This document shows positions 1 through 8,923 of a stretch of 19,669 nt of DNA, piece by piece. A program made the translations under genes and the position numbers. The stretch spans positions 1 through 19,669 of the forward strand of contig SYAK01000544.1 of the NCBI GenBank assembly GCA_005788935.1. Direction: 5' to 3'. The notes under the pieces were generated by a model, which ran no database searches, had not been told where the DNA came from, and saw only the letters and a program-made list of their open reading frames with translations. Origin of the DNA: Pseudomonadota bacterium (GTDB taxonomy: Bacteria > Myxococcota > UBA9042 > PHBI01). Position 1 is the first letter of the stretch. Every line of letters starts with the position of its first letter.

Positions 1-789
1 TAGGGTGTAGGTGCCGATCTTGTTGGCCGTATCGCCGTTCATCGCGATGCGGTCGGCGCCGACGATGGCGAGGTCGATCTCACCCCGCTGCATGAGGAAA
101 CCAGCGGCCGAGTCGGCGATGAGGGTGACGTCGAGGCCGTCCTCGAGCAGCTCCCAGGCGGTGAGTCGGGCGCCCTGGAGCCATGGGCGGGTCTCGTCAG
201 CGAAGATCCGGAGCTGCTTGCCCTGCGCGGCTGCGCTGCGGATGACGCCGAGCGCCGTCCCCCAGCCCGCGGTCGCCAGGCTGCCTGTGTTGCAGTGGGT
301 CAGGATGCGGGCGCCGTCGGGGATGAGGTCGGCGCCGAAGGTCCCGATGGCGCGGTTCTGCGCGAGGTCCTCGGCGGCGACCGCGAGGGCCTCGGCGTCG
401 AGTGCCAGGCCAACCTCGGACGCGGAGAGACCGCAGGCCACGCTCGCGTCATGCCGCGCAGCCATGCGCCGGAGCGCCCAGCCGAGGTTGACCGCCGTGG
501 GGCGGGACGCGGCCAGCACCGCGCAGCATGCGTGGAAGTCGTTCGAAAGTGATGCAGCACTCGCGGCGGAGACCCGCTCGCGCAGCCGCTGGTGGCCAAG
601 AGCCGCGCCCATCGCGGCGGCGACCCCGATGGCCGGGGCCCCACGGATGACCATCGCGGTGATGGCCTCGGCGACGGACTCGGCGGTCTCGAGGACGACC
701 TCCCGCCGTTCATGGGGCAGCGCGCGCTGGTCGAGCATGACGACGGCGCCGTCGGCGCGGCGATGGATGGGGGTGAGCAACGCGGACAT
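1..789 (-). CDS. mtnA: S-methyl-5-thioribose-1-phosphate isomerase, C-terminus cut by window edge
   Basis: This enzyme of the methionine salvage pathway converts 5-methylthioribose-1-phosphate to methylthioribulose-1-phosphate in the cytoplasm. I translated 263 residues from the ATG at 789; the frame stays open to base 1, so roughly the last quarter of a normal MtnA of about 340-350 residues lies outside. Visible family motifs are LLTPIH and MLDQRALP near the N-terminus, RGAPAIGVAAA (49-59), THCNTGSLAT (164-173) with the catalytic Cys166, and GADRIAMNGDTANKIGTY (244-261) with the catalytic Asp246. The 80-residue spacing between these two matches characterised MtnA. The start has AGAGG seven bases upstream. 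It lies 22 bp downstream of gatB on the same strand and is probably the last visible member of the gatCAB transcript. The eIF2B-alpha relatives are the only alternative, and the Cys/Asp motifs argue against them. Confidence 0.96.
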   Translation of the reverse strand, partial: MSALLTPIHRRADGAVVMLDQRALPHERREVVLETAESVAEAITAMVIRGAPAIGVAAAMGAALGHQRLRERVSAASAASLSNDFHACCAVLAASRPTAVNLGWALRRMAARHDASVACGLSASEVGLALDAEALAVAAEDLAQNRAIGTFGADLIPDGARILTHCNTGSLATAGWGTALGVIRSAAAQGKQLRIFADETRPWLQGARLTAWELLEDGLDVTLIADSAAGFLMQRGEIDLAIVGADRIAMNGDTANKIGTYTL

Positions 790-791
790 GC

Positions 792-811
792 GTCAACCTC
801 TGTCAGATGCG

Positions 812-815
<4 letters not shown>
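792..815 (-). promoter_or_regulatory. Three direct TGAC half-sites in the mtnA leader
   Basis: In the 22-bp gatB-mtnA gap, reading on the minus strand, CTGAC, CTGAC and TTGAC follow each other at 9-10 base steps. They occupy + strand GTCAG 811-815, GTCAG 802-806 and GTCAA 792-796. The first overlaps the gatB TGA stop, and the mtnA ribosome binding site AGAGG lies between the second and third. The half-site is the same as in the CTGAC-N5-GTCAG palindromes elsewhere in the window, but here it is in direct rather than inverted order. Chance is possible because the segment is short. Confidence 0.3.
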
Positions 816-2322
<1,507 letters not shown>

Positions 2323-2326
<4 letters not shown>

Positions 2327-3876
2327 GGCGTGACTCCGGCGCGGGTCGGACAGATTGGAAAGGGGTGGTGCCGCTCGACGCACCCCGCCACCGCGAGCAG
2401 CGTCGGCTCGGCGAGGCGGGGCGCCATGAGCTGCAGGCCGACGGGGAGGCCGGCCGCGTCGAGACCGGCTGGCAGCGAGAGGGCCGGCACGCCCGCCAGG
2501 TTCGCGACGACGGTGTCGATGTCGGTGAGGTAGAGGGCGAGGGGATCGTCAAGGCCCTCGCCGTGGCGGAAGGGGCTGACGGGTGACGTGGGGCTCGCGA
2601 GGAGGTCGACCTCGGCGAAGGCCGCCGCCAGATCCTGGGCGATGCGCGTCCGGACCTGCTGGGCACGGCCGTAGAAAGCCTCCTGATAGCCCGCGGAGAG
2701 CGCAAACGTGCCGAGCAGGATGCGCCGCTTGACCTCGGCGCCAAAGCCCTCGGAGCGGCTCGCAGCGACGAGCGCGTCGAAGTCGCGCGCGGCGCTCGTC
2801 GTGACAGCTGACGAAACGTCAGGATTGGCGCGGTGGCCATAGCGGACGCCGTTGTAGCGGGCGAGGTTGCTCGCGGCCTCCGCAGTCGCGATGAGGTAGT
2901 AGGCCTCGACGGCGTGGCGGACATGCGGCAGCGCCACCGGGATGACCGTCGCGCCGAGGTCCGTCAGACGGGCGAGCGCGACCTCGAAGGCGGCGAGGAC
3001 GTCAGGCGCGTTGCCAGCGCCCATCAGCTCGCGCGGGACACCGACCCGCAAGCCCCGGAGATCGGGGCGCGCGGCGACCGCGTCGGCGTGGCACGTCGTG
3101 CGCGGGGGCGTCGGCGTCGGCGGGAAGCCGGCCGCGAGCGTCCCCATGTCGGCTGGGTCGGGCCCGGCGATGACATCAAGCAGGAGCGCCACGTCACGCG
3201 TCGTGCGCGCGATCGGGCCGATCTGATCGAGGCTCGAGGCGTAGGCGATGGCGCCGTTGCGCGAGACGAGGCCCCAGGTCGGCTTCAGCCCGACGAGCCC
3301 ACAGAAGGCGGCTGGCTGGCGGATGGAGCCGCCCGTGTCGGTACCGAGCGCGGCGGCGGCCTGAAAATCGGCCACGACGGCCGCCGAGCCCCCGGATGAG
3401 CCTCCCGCGACGCGGGAGAGGTCCCATGGGTTCGATACGGGCCCGAAGGCGCAGGTGGCGCTCGTGCTGCCCATCCCGAACTCATCCTGGTTCGTCTTGC
3501 CAAGGATGATGCCGCCTTCGGCCCGCAGCCGCGCCACGACGGTCGCGTCGTAGGGCGGCACCCAGTTCGCGAGCATGCGCGAGCCGGCACTCGTCAGGAG
3601 CCCCGCGGTCGCGATCTGATCCTTGACGGCGATCGGCACGCCGAGGAGCCGGAGGCCCGCGAGGCGATCCGGCGCGTTCTGGCGGGCGACGTCGAGCGCG
3701 CGGGCCGCGGCGAGCGCGCCGTCGTGATCGAGGACCCGGTAGCCGTTGAGTACGGGGTTGCGGGCGGTCGCGCGCGCGACGTGGGCGGCGACGAGGGCCT
3801 CGGCGGTGACCTCGCCTGCCCGGACGGCGGCGGCCTGGTCCGCCATCGAAGCGGTGATGAGGGAGTTCTCTGACAT
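2323..3876 (-). CDS. gatA: Aspartyl/glutamyl-tRNA amidotransferase subunit A
   Basis: GatA is the glutaminase (amidase-signature) subunit of GatCAB: it hydrolyses glutamine and passes ammonia to GatB. The 517-aa protein has a complete Ser-cisSer-Lys triad: Lys85 in GVPIAVKDQI, Ser160 in AGGSSGGSAA and the nucleophile Ser184 in TDTGGSIRQPA. The spacing is 75 and 24 residues, as in S. aureus GatA (K79, S154, S178). Other family motifs include NQDEFGMGSTSA, GLVGLKPTWGLVSRNG and SLDQIGPIARTTRD. The length is slightly above the usual 480-490 because of a Pro-rich loop (PPTPTPP) around residue 255. It starts 4 bp after the gatC stop and ends in an ATGA overlap with gatB, so the three subunits are made from one transcript in the order C-A-B. 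Confidence 0.98.
2808..2822. repeat. CTGACGAAACGTCAG palindrome inside gatA
   Basis: A perfect inverted repeat with 6-bp arms CTGACG/CGTCAG around AAA, belonging to the CTGAC-N5-GTCAG family found repeatedly in this window. It lies inside the gatA coding region, where it encodes part of a Ser-Ser-Ala stretch, so this copy cannot be a transcription terminator for that operon. It may be a chance or decoy copy. Confidence 0.5.
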
Positions 3877-3884
3877 GGTGTCAG
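3870..3884. promoter_or_regulatory. CTGAC-N5-GTCAG palindrome spanning gatC stop and gatA start
   Basis: On the minus strand the 15-mer reads CTGACACCATGTCAG. Its left arm contains the gatC TGA stop, the middle contains the gatA ATG, and the right arm contains the second gatA codon TCA plus one base. The arms match the family found in the gaps between genes. It may be a genuine site or an accident of stop and start codon composition. Confidence 0.4.
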
Positions 3885-4171
3885 ACCACCTTCGGCACGA
3901 GAAAGGCGGCCCCGTCGTGGGCGGGGGCCTGGGCGAGCGCGACCGCGCGATCGAGCGTCGGACCTGACACGTCTGGCCGGAGGGTGGCCACCTCGGGCGA
4001 AGGGTGCGAAAACGGCGGGACCTCGGTCAGATCGAGCCCGCCAAGCGACGCGAAGTGCGCGAGCACGCGGGACAGGTCGCGGCCAAAGACCGCGGCCTCG
4101 GTGTCTGTCAGGTTCAGGCGCGCGAGGCGGGCGACGTGCCGGATGTCGATTTCCGGGGCGGGTGCGGACAT
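3881..4171 (-). CDS. gatC: Aspartyl/glutamyl-tRNA amidotransferase subunit C
   Basis: GatC is the small belt subunit that wraps GatA and GatB and stabilises the amidotransferase complex. The 96-aa product has the family pattern from end to end: IDIRHVARLARLNLTDTE at the N-terminus, a helix with F..DLSRVLAHF, VPPFSHPSPEVATLRPD in the linker, and the terminal AFLVPKVV. Length is typical (about 95-100). The ATG at 4171 has GAGG six bases upstream. It is followed after 4 bp by gatA and preceded after 32 bp by the phosphohexomutase gene, all on one strand. The whole gatCAB set implies an indirect route for making Gln-tRNA and/or Asn-tRNA. Confidence 0.97.
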   Translation of the reverse strand: MSAPAPEIDIRHVARLARLNLTDTEAAVFGRDLSRVLAHFASLGGLDLTEVPPFSHPSPEVATLRPDVSGPTLDRAVALAQAPAHDGAAFLVPKVV

Positions 4172-4203
4172 CTGCGACCTCGGTGGGGATGCGGGGACGG
4201 GCG

Positions 4204-5643
4204 TCAGGCGGAGTGACCGCCGCGGGACACGAAGCCCTCGAGCTCGGACCGGATGCGGGCGAGCGCGTCCTCGGAGCCAGCCTCCGCCCGGAGGACGATG
4301 ACAGGCTGCGTGTTCGACGCGCGGATGAGCCCCCAGCCATCGCCGAAATCGATGCGGGCGCCGTCGGTGGCGTCGACCCGGTGGAGCGCGCGGTAGTGGT
4401 CGAGGGCGCGGGCGACGATGGCGAACTTCTCGGCGTCGTCGGCGTCGAGGCGCAGCTCGGGGGTCGAGAAGGTCGGTGGAAGGTCGGCGAGCAGCTCGGA
4501 GAGCGGACGTTCGGTGCGGGAGAGAATCTCGAGGACGCGCCCGGTCACGTAGACCGCGTCATCGAAGCCGTACCAGCGCTCGGCGTAGAAGATGTGACCC
4601 GACATCTCGCCCGCGAGCAGGGCTCCCTCCTTCTTCATCCGCTCCTTGATGATCGAGTGACCGACCGCCGACATCAGCGGACGGCCGCCGCGGGCCGCAA
4701 TGTCGGCAAACAGCGTCTCGGAGCATTTGACCTCGCCCACCACCATGGCGCCCGGATGGGTCGCGAGGAGGTCGCGCGCGAGCAGAACGAGCAGGCGATC
4801 ACCCCAGAGGATCTGCCCCTGCTCGTCGATGACCCCGATGCGGTCCGCGTCGCCGTCATAGGCGAAGCCGACGTCGGCCTGCGTCTCGGCGACGAGGCGC
4901 TGCAGGTCGACCAGATTCTCGGGGACGGTCGGGTCGGGGTGGTGGTTCGGGAAATCGCCGTCCATCTCCGTGAAGATGGCGCCAGCCTCGAGGCCGAGCG
5001 CAGACATCAGCGCCATCGCTGGCGGGCCGCCCGCGCCGTTGCCGCCGTCGAGGGCGACCTTCAGGCGGCGCGACCCGAGCGACAGACGCGAGCGGATGTC
5101 GGCGATGTAGGCCGGGAGGACCCCCTCCCAGCGGGCGAGGCGACCCTCCCCCGGCCGCGACGCGAGGGCACGCACCAGCACCGCCCCGTCGGTCCCGACG
5201 AGCGGCTCGACGTCAGAGGCGGCCGGATCGCGGGGGGTGAAGTCCGCCGCGGCGATGAGGTCGCGGAGCGCGAGGATGGCGTCGCCATGCAGCGAGCCCT
5301 TGCCGATCATCATTTTGAACCCGTTGTATTCCTTCGGGTTGTGACTGCCGGTGATCTGCACGCCGCCATCCGCGTCGGCCGCGAAGACCGACCAGTAGAC
5401 CATCGGGGTCGAGCTGACGCCGACGTCGATGACGTTGAGGCCAGAGGCCCGGAGACCAGCTGCGAAGGCTGCGAAGAGGCGCTCGGACGAGCTTCGGCAG
5501 TCGCGTCCGACGCAGACCGTGCGGCCGCCCGCGCGGCGGATGGTGGTCGCGTAGGCGCGCCCGAGGGCGGTCGCGACTTCGTGGGTCAGATCGCGATCGG
5601 CGAGGCCTCGGACGTCATAGGCGCGGAAGATCTGGGGATTCAA
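4204..5643 (-). CDS. manB: Phosphomannomutase/phosphoglucomutase (alpha-D-phosphohexomutase family)
   Basis: This cytoplasmic enzyme interconverts hexose-6-phosphate and hexose-1-phosphate. Next to manC its likely job is mannose-6-P to mannose-1-P for GDP-mannose, but the family (AlgC/ManB) also uses glucose. Four signatures are visible in 479 aa: the phosphoserine loop ITGSHNPKEYNGFK with Ser100, the Mg2+ loop YDGDADR with Asp263/265/267, the sugar-binding GEMSGH (345-350), and the phosphate-binding RASNTQP (441-447). The N-terminal IFRAYDVRG is also typical. The start is a TTG at 5643 with GGAG six bases upstream, and the conserved N-terminus begins directly after it. It is separated from manC by a 195-bp gap holding two strong inverted repeats, and leads by 32 bp into gatC. 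The symbol manB is by family and neighbourhood; algC/pmm would be equally valid. Confidence 0.93.
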   Translation of the reverse strand: MNPQIFRAYDVRGLADRDLTHEVATALGRAYATTIRRAGGRTVCVGRDCRSSSERLFAAFAAGLRASGLNVIDVGVSSTPMVYWSVFAADADGGVQITGSHNPKEYNGFKMMIGKGSLHGDAILALRDLIAAADFTPRDPAASDVEPLVGTDGAVLVRALASRPGEGRLARWEGVLPAYIADIRSRLSLGSRRLKVALDGGNGAGGPPAMALMSALGLEAGAIFTEMDGDFPNHHPDPTVPENLVDLQRLVAETQADVGFAYDGDADRIGVIDEQGQILWGDRLLVLLARDLLATHPGAMVVGEVKCSETLFADIAARGGRPLMSAVGHSIIKERMKKEGALLAGEMSGHIFYAERWYGFDDAVYVTGRVLEILSRTERPLSELLADLPPTFSTPELRLDADDAEKFAIVARALDHYRALHRVDATDGARIDFGDGWGLIRASNTQPVIVLRAEAGSEDALARIRSELEGFVSRGGHSA

Positions 5644-5730
5644 GGCAGGCTCCGGAGAGGGTCGAGGGGTTGGACCGGAGGAGGCTGACGCAGACCGGCC
5701 CGCGCGTCGAGAAGCTTGGCGTCACGGATA

Positions 5731-5760
5731 CCCTGACGCAATGTCAGCCTTGCGTCAGGG
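5731..5760. terminator. 11-bp-arm hairpin between manC and the phosphohexomutase gene
   Basis: A perfect inverted repeat CCCTGACGCAA/TTGCGTCAGGG (5731-5741 and 5750-5760) with an 8-base loop. The loop extends the left arm into another CTGAC-N5-GTCAG site (5733-5747, centre GCAAT), so three half-sites overlap here. Transcribed leftward it would make a strong RNA stem, but no T-run follows, so a classical intrinsic terminator is not proven. A protein-binding site is the alternative. Confidence 0.5.
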
Positions 5761-5787
5761 CCGGAGGCCGGAGGGCAAAGGCTGGAT

Positions 5788-5829
5788 GAAGGACTGACGA
5801 ACTGTCAGCTGACAGTTCGTCAGTCCTTC
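5788..5829. terminator. 42-bp perfect palindrome just after manC
   Basis: The 21-base sequence from 5788 to 5808 (begins GAAGGACTGACG, ends CTGTCAG) is followed without a spacer by its exact reverse complement from 5809 to 5829. It begins 10 bp beyond the manC stop. It is built from two abutting CTGAC-N5-GTCAG sites (5794-5808 and 5809-5823), each flanked by AAGGA/TCCTT. As RNA it would fold into a very stable stem, plausibly ending the uppP-manC transcript, yet there is no U-tract. As DNA it could be a double operator or a cruciform. Confidence 0.6.
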
Positions 5830-5838
5830 TCCGAGGAC

Positions 5839-6915
5839 TCAGAGAAGCCCACCCAGACCGCGGGCCTTGAGGGCTGCGACGACCTCACGGACGCGTTGCG
5901 CCTCCTCGGTCGGCAGGACGAGGGTCGCGTCGGGGGTGTGAACGACGGTCACACCGCGAAGCCCGACGACCGCCACGACGCCACCGTCGGCGATGAGGAC
6001 GTTGTCGCTGGCGTCAAGCTCGACGATCGCGCCCCGATGGAAGCTCGTCGCCTCGGGCGGCCGATGGTCCATGAGCGCGGGCCACGCGCCGACGTCGGAC
6101 CAGGCGAAGGTGGCAGGCGCCACGCGGACCCGCTCGCTCTTCTCCATGACCGCGTAGTCGATGCTGATCGACGGGAGCCCGTCCCAGGCCGCGAGCACGG
6201 CGGCGTTGACCGCGTCGACTCCGGGGATGCTGGTGCCAAGCCGCAGGAAGGCCTCGCCGAGGGCGGGCGCATGTCGGGCGAGCTCGTCGAGGAACAGCGC
6301 GGCGGGCATGAAGAACATGCCAGCGTTCCAGGCGTAGTCACCTGACGCGAGATACTCGGCCGCCCGGACGAGATCGGGTTTCTCGACGAAACGTCGAACA
6401 TTCCAGGTGCCGTCGCCGCGGGCCTCCCCGCGCTGGATGTAACCGAAGCCGGTGTCGGGGCGGGTCGGGGCGACGCCGAGGGTGACGAGGGCTCCACCGT
6501 CGGGCCCGGCCGCCGCCGCGAGGGCCACGTCGGCCGCGGCCCGGAAGGCCGCTGGGTCCGGGATGTGATGGTCGGCTGGCAGGACCGCGATGAGGGCGTC
6601 CGGGTCGGCCGCGCGGGCGACGAGCGCCGCCCAGGCGATCGCGGGTGCCGTGTTGCGCCCCGACGGCTCGGCGAGGATGTGCGCGCGCGGGACCTCGGGC
6701 AGCATGGCCGCGACCTCGTCCGCGAGGGTCGCCGAGGTCACGACGATGGTGCGCTCGGGTGCGGCGAGCGGCAGCGCGCGGGCGAGCGTCGTCTGCAGCA
6801 TCGGACCGTCGCCAAAGAGGTCGAGGAGCTGCTTGGGGCGCGCGGCGCGCGACATCGGCCAGAAGCGGCTGCCGACGCCGCCCGCGAGGAGGACGAGCCA
6901 GACGTGAGGGTTCAT
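5839..6915 (-). CDS. manC: Mannose-1-phosphate guanylyltransferase
   Basis: This cytoplasmic nucleotidyltransferase makes GDP-mannose from GTP and mannose-1-phosphate, the activated sugar for O-antigen, capsule or glycoprotein mannose. The 358-aa protein shows the nucleotide-binding signature LLAGGVGSRFWPMSR (9-23) followed by RPKQ (26-29), then SGRNTAPAIAWAAL, VLPADHHIPD, RRFVEKPD, YAWNAGMFFM, SIDYAVMEKS and AWSDVGAWPAL. The length matches the short, single-domain form without the C-terminal mannose-6-P isomerase cupin of bifunctional ManC/AlgA. The ATG at 6915 overlaps the uppP stop by 4 nt (ATGA) and places the conserved motif at the expected distance; an upstream in-frame start at 7116 would add 67 Arg-rich residues inside uppP and is rejected. 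The downstream phosphohexomutase supplies its substrate. Confidence 0.95.
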   Translation of the reverse strand: MNPHVWLVLLAGGVGSRFWPMSRAARPKQLLDLFGDGPMLQTTLARALPLAAPERTIVVTSATLADEVAAMLPEVPRAHILAEPSGRNTAPAIAWAALVARAADPDALIAVLPADHHIPDPAAFRAAADVALAAAAGPDGGALVTLGVAPTRPDTGFGYIQRGEARGDGTWNVRRFVEKPDLVRAAEYLASGDYAWNAGMFFMPAALFLDELARHAPALGEAFLRLGTSIPGVDAVNAAVLAAWDGLPSISIDYAVMEKSERVRVAPATFAWSDVGAWPALMDHRPPEATSFHRGAIVELDASDNVLIADGGVVAVVGLRGVTVVHTPDATLVLPTEEAQRVREVVAALKARGLGGLL

Positions 6916-7751
6916 GCGACGAGACTCCAGACGAGGGTGACGAGTCCGGCGAGCGCGCTGTAGCCCGCGAAGAGGCCGAGGCGCCCGCGATCGAGGAGGC
7001 CAAGCAGCCAGCGCAGCGCGACGTAGCCGACGAGACCGGCCAGCACCGCCGCGACCAGTGCGAGCGGGACGTGCTCGGCGTCTGTCGGCGAGAGGTCGGA
7101 GAGGTGCAGGATGCACGCGCCCACGATGGCCGGGATGGCGAGCAGGAACGAGAAGGTCGCGGCGGCGTCCTGTCGGAGGCCCAGCACGACGCCCGCGGTG
7201 ATGGTGCTGCCCGAGCGGCTGATGCCGCGCGTGATGGCGAGACCCTGGGCGAGGCCGATGAGGAGCGCGTCGCGGGCGGTGAGCGCGGTCAGCGGACGGG
7301 CGAGGTCGGGGGTTGCGGCGAGGCGCCGGCTGCGGGTGTCGAGCAGCCAGAGGATGCCGCCGTTGACGATGAGGGCGCCGCCGACGAAGGCGATATGCGA
7401 CGCGGCGCGGTCGAGGAGGCTGCCGAGCGTCAGGGCGATGGCCGTTGTGGGCAGCGTCGCGAGCGTCACGAGCGCGAGCAGCCGGGCGTCCGGGTCAACG
7501 CGGACGCGTTCGGGAGCCGCAAGGGGGCGGGCGAGAAGGCGCAGGCCCGCGACCGTGAGGCGGGCGACCTCAGCCCGGTAGACGATGAGGACCGAGACGA
7601 GGGTTCCAAGGTGCAGCAGGACGTCGACGACTGTCAGCGGATCGTTCAGCCCGAAGAGGGCCTGCAGGATCCGCAGGTGGCCGCTCGACGAGATCGGCAG
7701 GAACTCGGCGAGGCCCTGGACGAGGGCGAGGAGCAGGAAGAGCGCCAACAT
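6912..7751 (-). CDS. uppP: Undecaprenyl-diphosphatase (bacitracin resistance family)
   Basis: This integral inner-membrane enzyme dephosphorylates undecaprenyl pyrophosphate to recycle the lipid carrier used for peptidoglycan and O-antigen. The 279-aa hydrophobic protein has the (E/Q)xxxE motif as Q12GLAE16 within ALVQGLAEFLPISSSGHL, His25, and the second active-site motif TRGISRSGST (174-183) with Arg179. The usual PG at the start of the PGxSRSGxT motif is RG here. Several hydrophobic segments are apparent, as expected for this family of about 265-290 residues. It begins at the ATG at 7751, with an AGGA about ten bases upstream, and its TGA overlaps the manC ATG by 4 nt. The pair therefore forms a coupled envelope-glycan unit. 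Confidence 0.96.
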   Translation of the reverse strand: MLALFLLLALVQGLAEFLPISSSGHLRILQALFGLNDPLTVVDVLLHLGTLVSVLIVYRAEVARLTVAGLRLLARPLAAPERVRVDPDARLLALVTLATLPTTAIALTLGSLLDRAASHIAFVGGALIVNGGILWLLDTRSRRLAATPDLARPLTALTARDALLIGLAQGLAITRGISRSGSTITAGVVLGLRQDAAATFSFLLAIPAIVGACILHLSDLSPTDAEHVPLALVAAVLAGLVGYVALRWLLGLLDRGRLGLFAGYSALAGLVTLVWSLVA

Positions 7752-7868
7752 GGTAGCGGGGTCCTACCGCAAACGACGGGTCGGCGCGAGGGGGGAATCG
7801 CCGCGCCGCGGGCGGGTGGGGCTCGGCACAGGCTCGCGCGGGCAGGCGCGCGGCCTGGTCCCCGAAGC

Positions 7869-7911
7869 ACGGACGGCGCGCCGGACCCGAGAGGTCTGAC
7901 GCGCCGTCCGT
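7869..7911 (-). terminator. Hairpin downstream of the Cys-rich lipoprotein gene
   Basis: Perfect 12-bp arms ACGGACGGCGCG (7869-7880) and CGCGCCGTCCGT (7900-7911) are separated by 19 bases. The element begins 36 bp beyond the stop of the gene at 7947 and lies before uppP. No long T-run follows on the minus strand, so it is a candidate rather than a proven terminator. The right arm overlaps a degenerate CTGAC-N5-GTCCG copy (7896-7910) of the window's palindrome family. Confidence 0.5.
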
Positions 7912-7946
7912 TTCAGCTAAGCTCGGCGAGCGAGGTCGCGGCCTGT

Positions 7947-8699
7947 TCAGTACTTCTCGCCGCAGCAGCGCTCGCAGGACCGCCAGATCCTGGGCGCACA
8001 GCCAAAGCCTGCGACGTTCGCCGCCATGTCGGCCGCGTCCCAGCCCTGGCACTGCGAGATCTTGTGGAGCTTCTTCTTGAGCCAGTCCGGGCCGCTCTGG
8101 CAGGCGGTGTCGAGGATCTCCTTCAGCACCGCGGCGACGAGACCCATGCCGAGGCCGCACCAACGCGCGGTGCGGCAGCTCGCGACGCAGTGGCGGAGCT
8201 TGTCGGTGCTCCCGGGGATGTCCATCGACGAGGCCCAGGTCGCCGCAGCGCACAGGGCAAGCGCGCCGAGGACGATGCCGACGACCATCTGCGGCCCGTC
8301 GCCAGGCAGGCGCGTCATGATGGGCTCGGTGCGGCTGGCGGCCAGCGCGCCATCGACGAAGACGTAGGTGTGCATCGTGATCGCGCCCTCGGGAAGCGTT
8401 GCGATCTCGTAGGTCCCGTGTGCGTTGGTGGTCACGAGGTCCTCACGGACGATCGCGCCGTCAGCGCCCTCGAAGGTCACGACGACCTCGGCGCCAGCCG
8501 CGGGCGACAGCGTCTCATGGTAAATCGACCCACGGAGGGCGGACGAGGCGACCGAGGTCTCGACGACCGGGGACACCTCGCTGACCGAGACCTCGGGGAG
8601 CGGTGCGGGGAGCTCAGCGTGATCGCAGGCGGGGGCCACGCCGAAGCTCGTGACGAGCAGGAGGGCGACCGGGATTCGAGCAGGAAATCGAGCCAGCAT
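7947..8699 (-). CDS. Putative lipoprotein with transthyretin-like domain and Cys-rich C-terminal domain
   Basis: I do not recognise a named family for the whole protein (250 aa). Residues 1-24 look like a signal peptide (Arg residues, then VALLLVTSFGVAPA) followed by Cys25; VAPAC is a weak lipobox. Residues 55-115 resemble a carboxypeptidase-regulatory-like (transthyretin-fold) domain, with LRGSIYHETLSPAAGAEVVV and TTNAHGTYEIATLPEG. A hydrophobic segment lies at about 138-157. The last 85 residues hold nine cysteines (171, 175, 181, 200, 217, 234, 242, 245, 246), in HCVASCRTARWCG, WDAADMAANVAGFGCA and CERCC. The start at ATG 8699 was chosen for the GAGG seven bases upstream and the signal peptide; an upstream ATG at 8798 is possible. 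It is transcribed away from lspA, which would mature it if it is a lipoprotein. Function unknown. Confidence 0.75.
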   Translation of the reverse strand: MLARFPARIPVALLLVTSFGVAPACDHAELPAPLPEVSVSEVSPVVETSVASSALRGSIYHETLSPAAGAEVVVTFEGADGAIVREDLVTTNAHGTYEIATLPEGAITMHTYVFVDGALAASRTEPIMTRLPGDGPQMVVGIVLGALALCAAATWASSMDIPGSTDKLRHCVASCRTARWCGLGMGLVAAVLKEILDTACQSGPDWLKKKLHKISQCQGWDAADMAANVAGFGCAPRIWRSCERCCGEKY

Positions 8700-8923
8700 C
8701 AGGGACCTCGGCGAACAGGGGGGAGCCCGCGTGGCCACATCGGGCCGTCGGGCGCGGTCGCGGGGTATCAGGTCCCTCGGTCCGAAGGCAAGGCGCATCG
8801 TGTGACAAGGCTGTGACGAGGCGGGGCGCGGCCGGGCGCGCGGTGGTCGCGCGGCGGTGCTGGACGAGGAACGGATGGCGTGCTTATCGTCCGCGCCGGG
8901 CGCATCGGGCGCCGATGGAGGTC

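Noticed and set aside
4162..5688. A 508-codon plus-strand open frame
   Set aside because: It mirrors the phosphohexomutase gene, whose four active-site motifs are intact on the minus strand.
6645..8816. A 723-codon plus-strand open frame
   Set aside because: It is antisense to manC, uppP and the Cys-rich gene, has low-complexity Glu/Arg/Gly composition and shows no motif.
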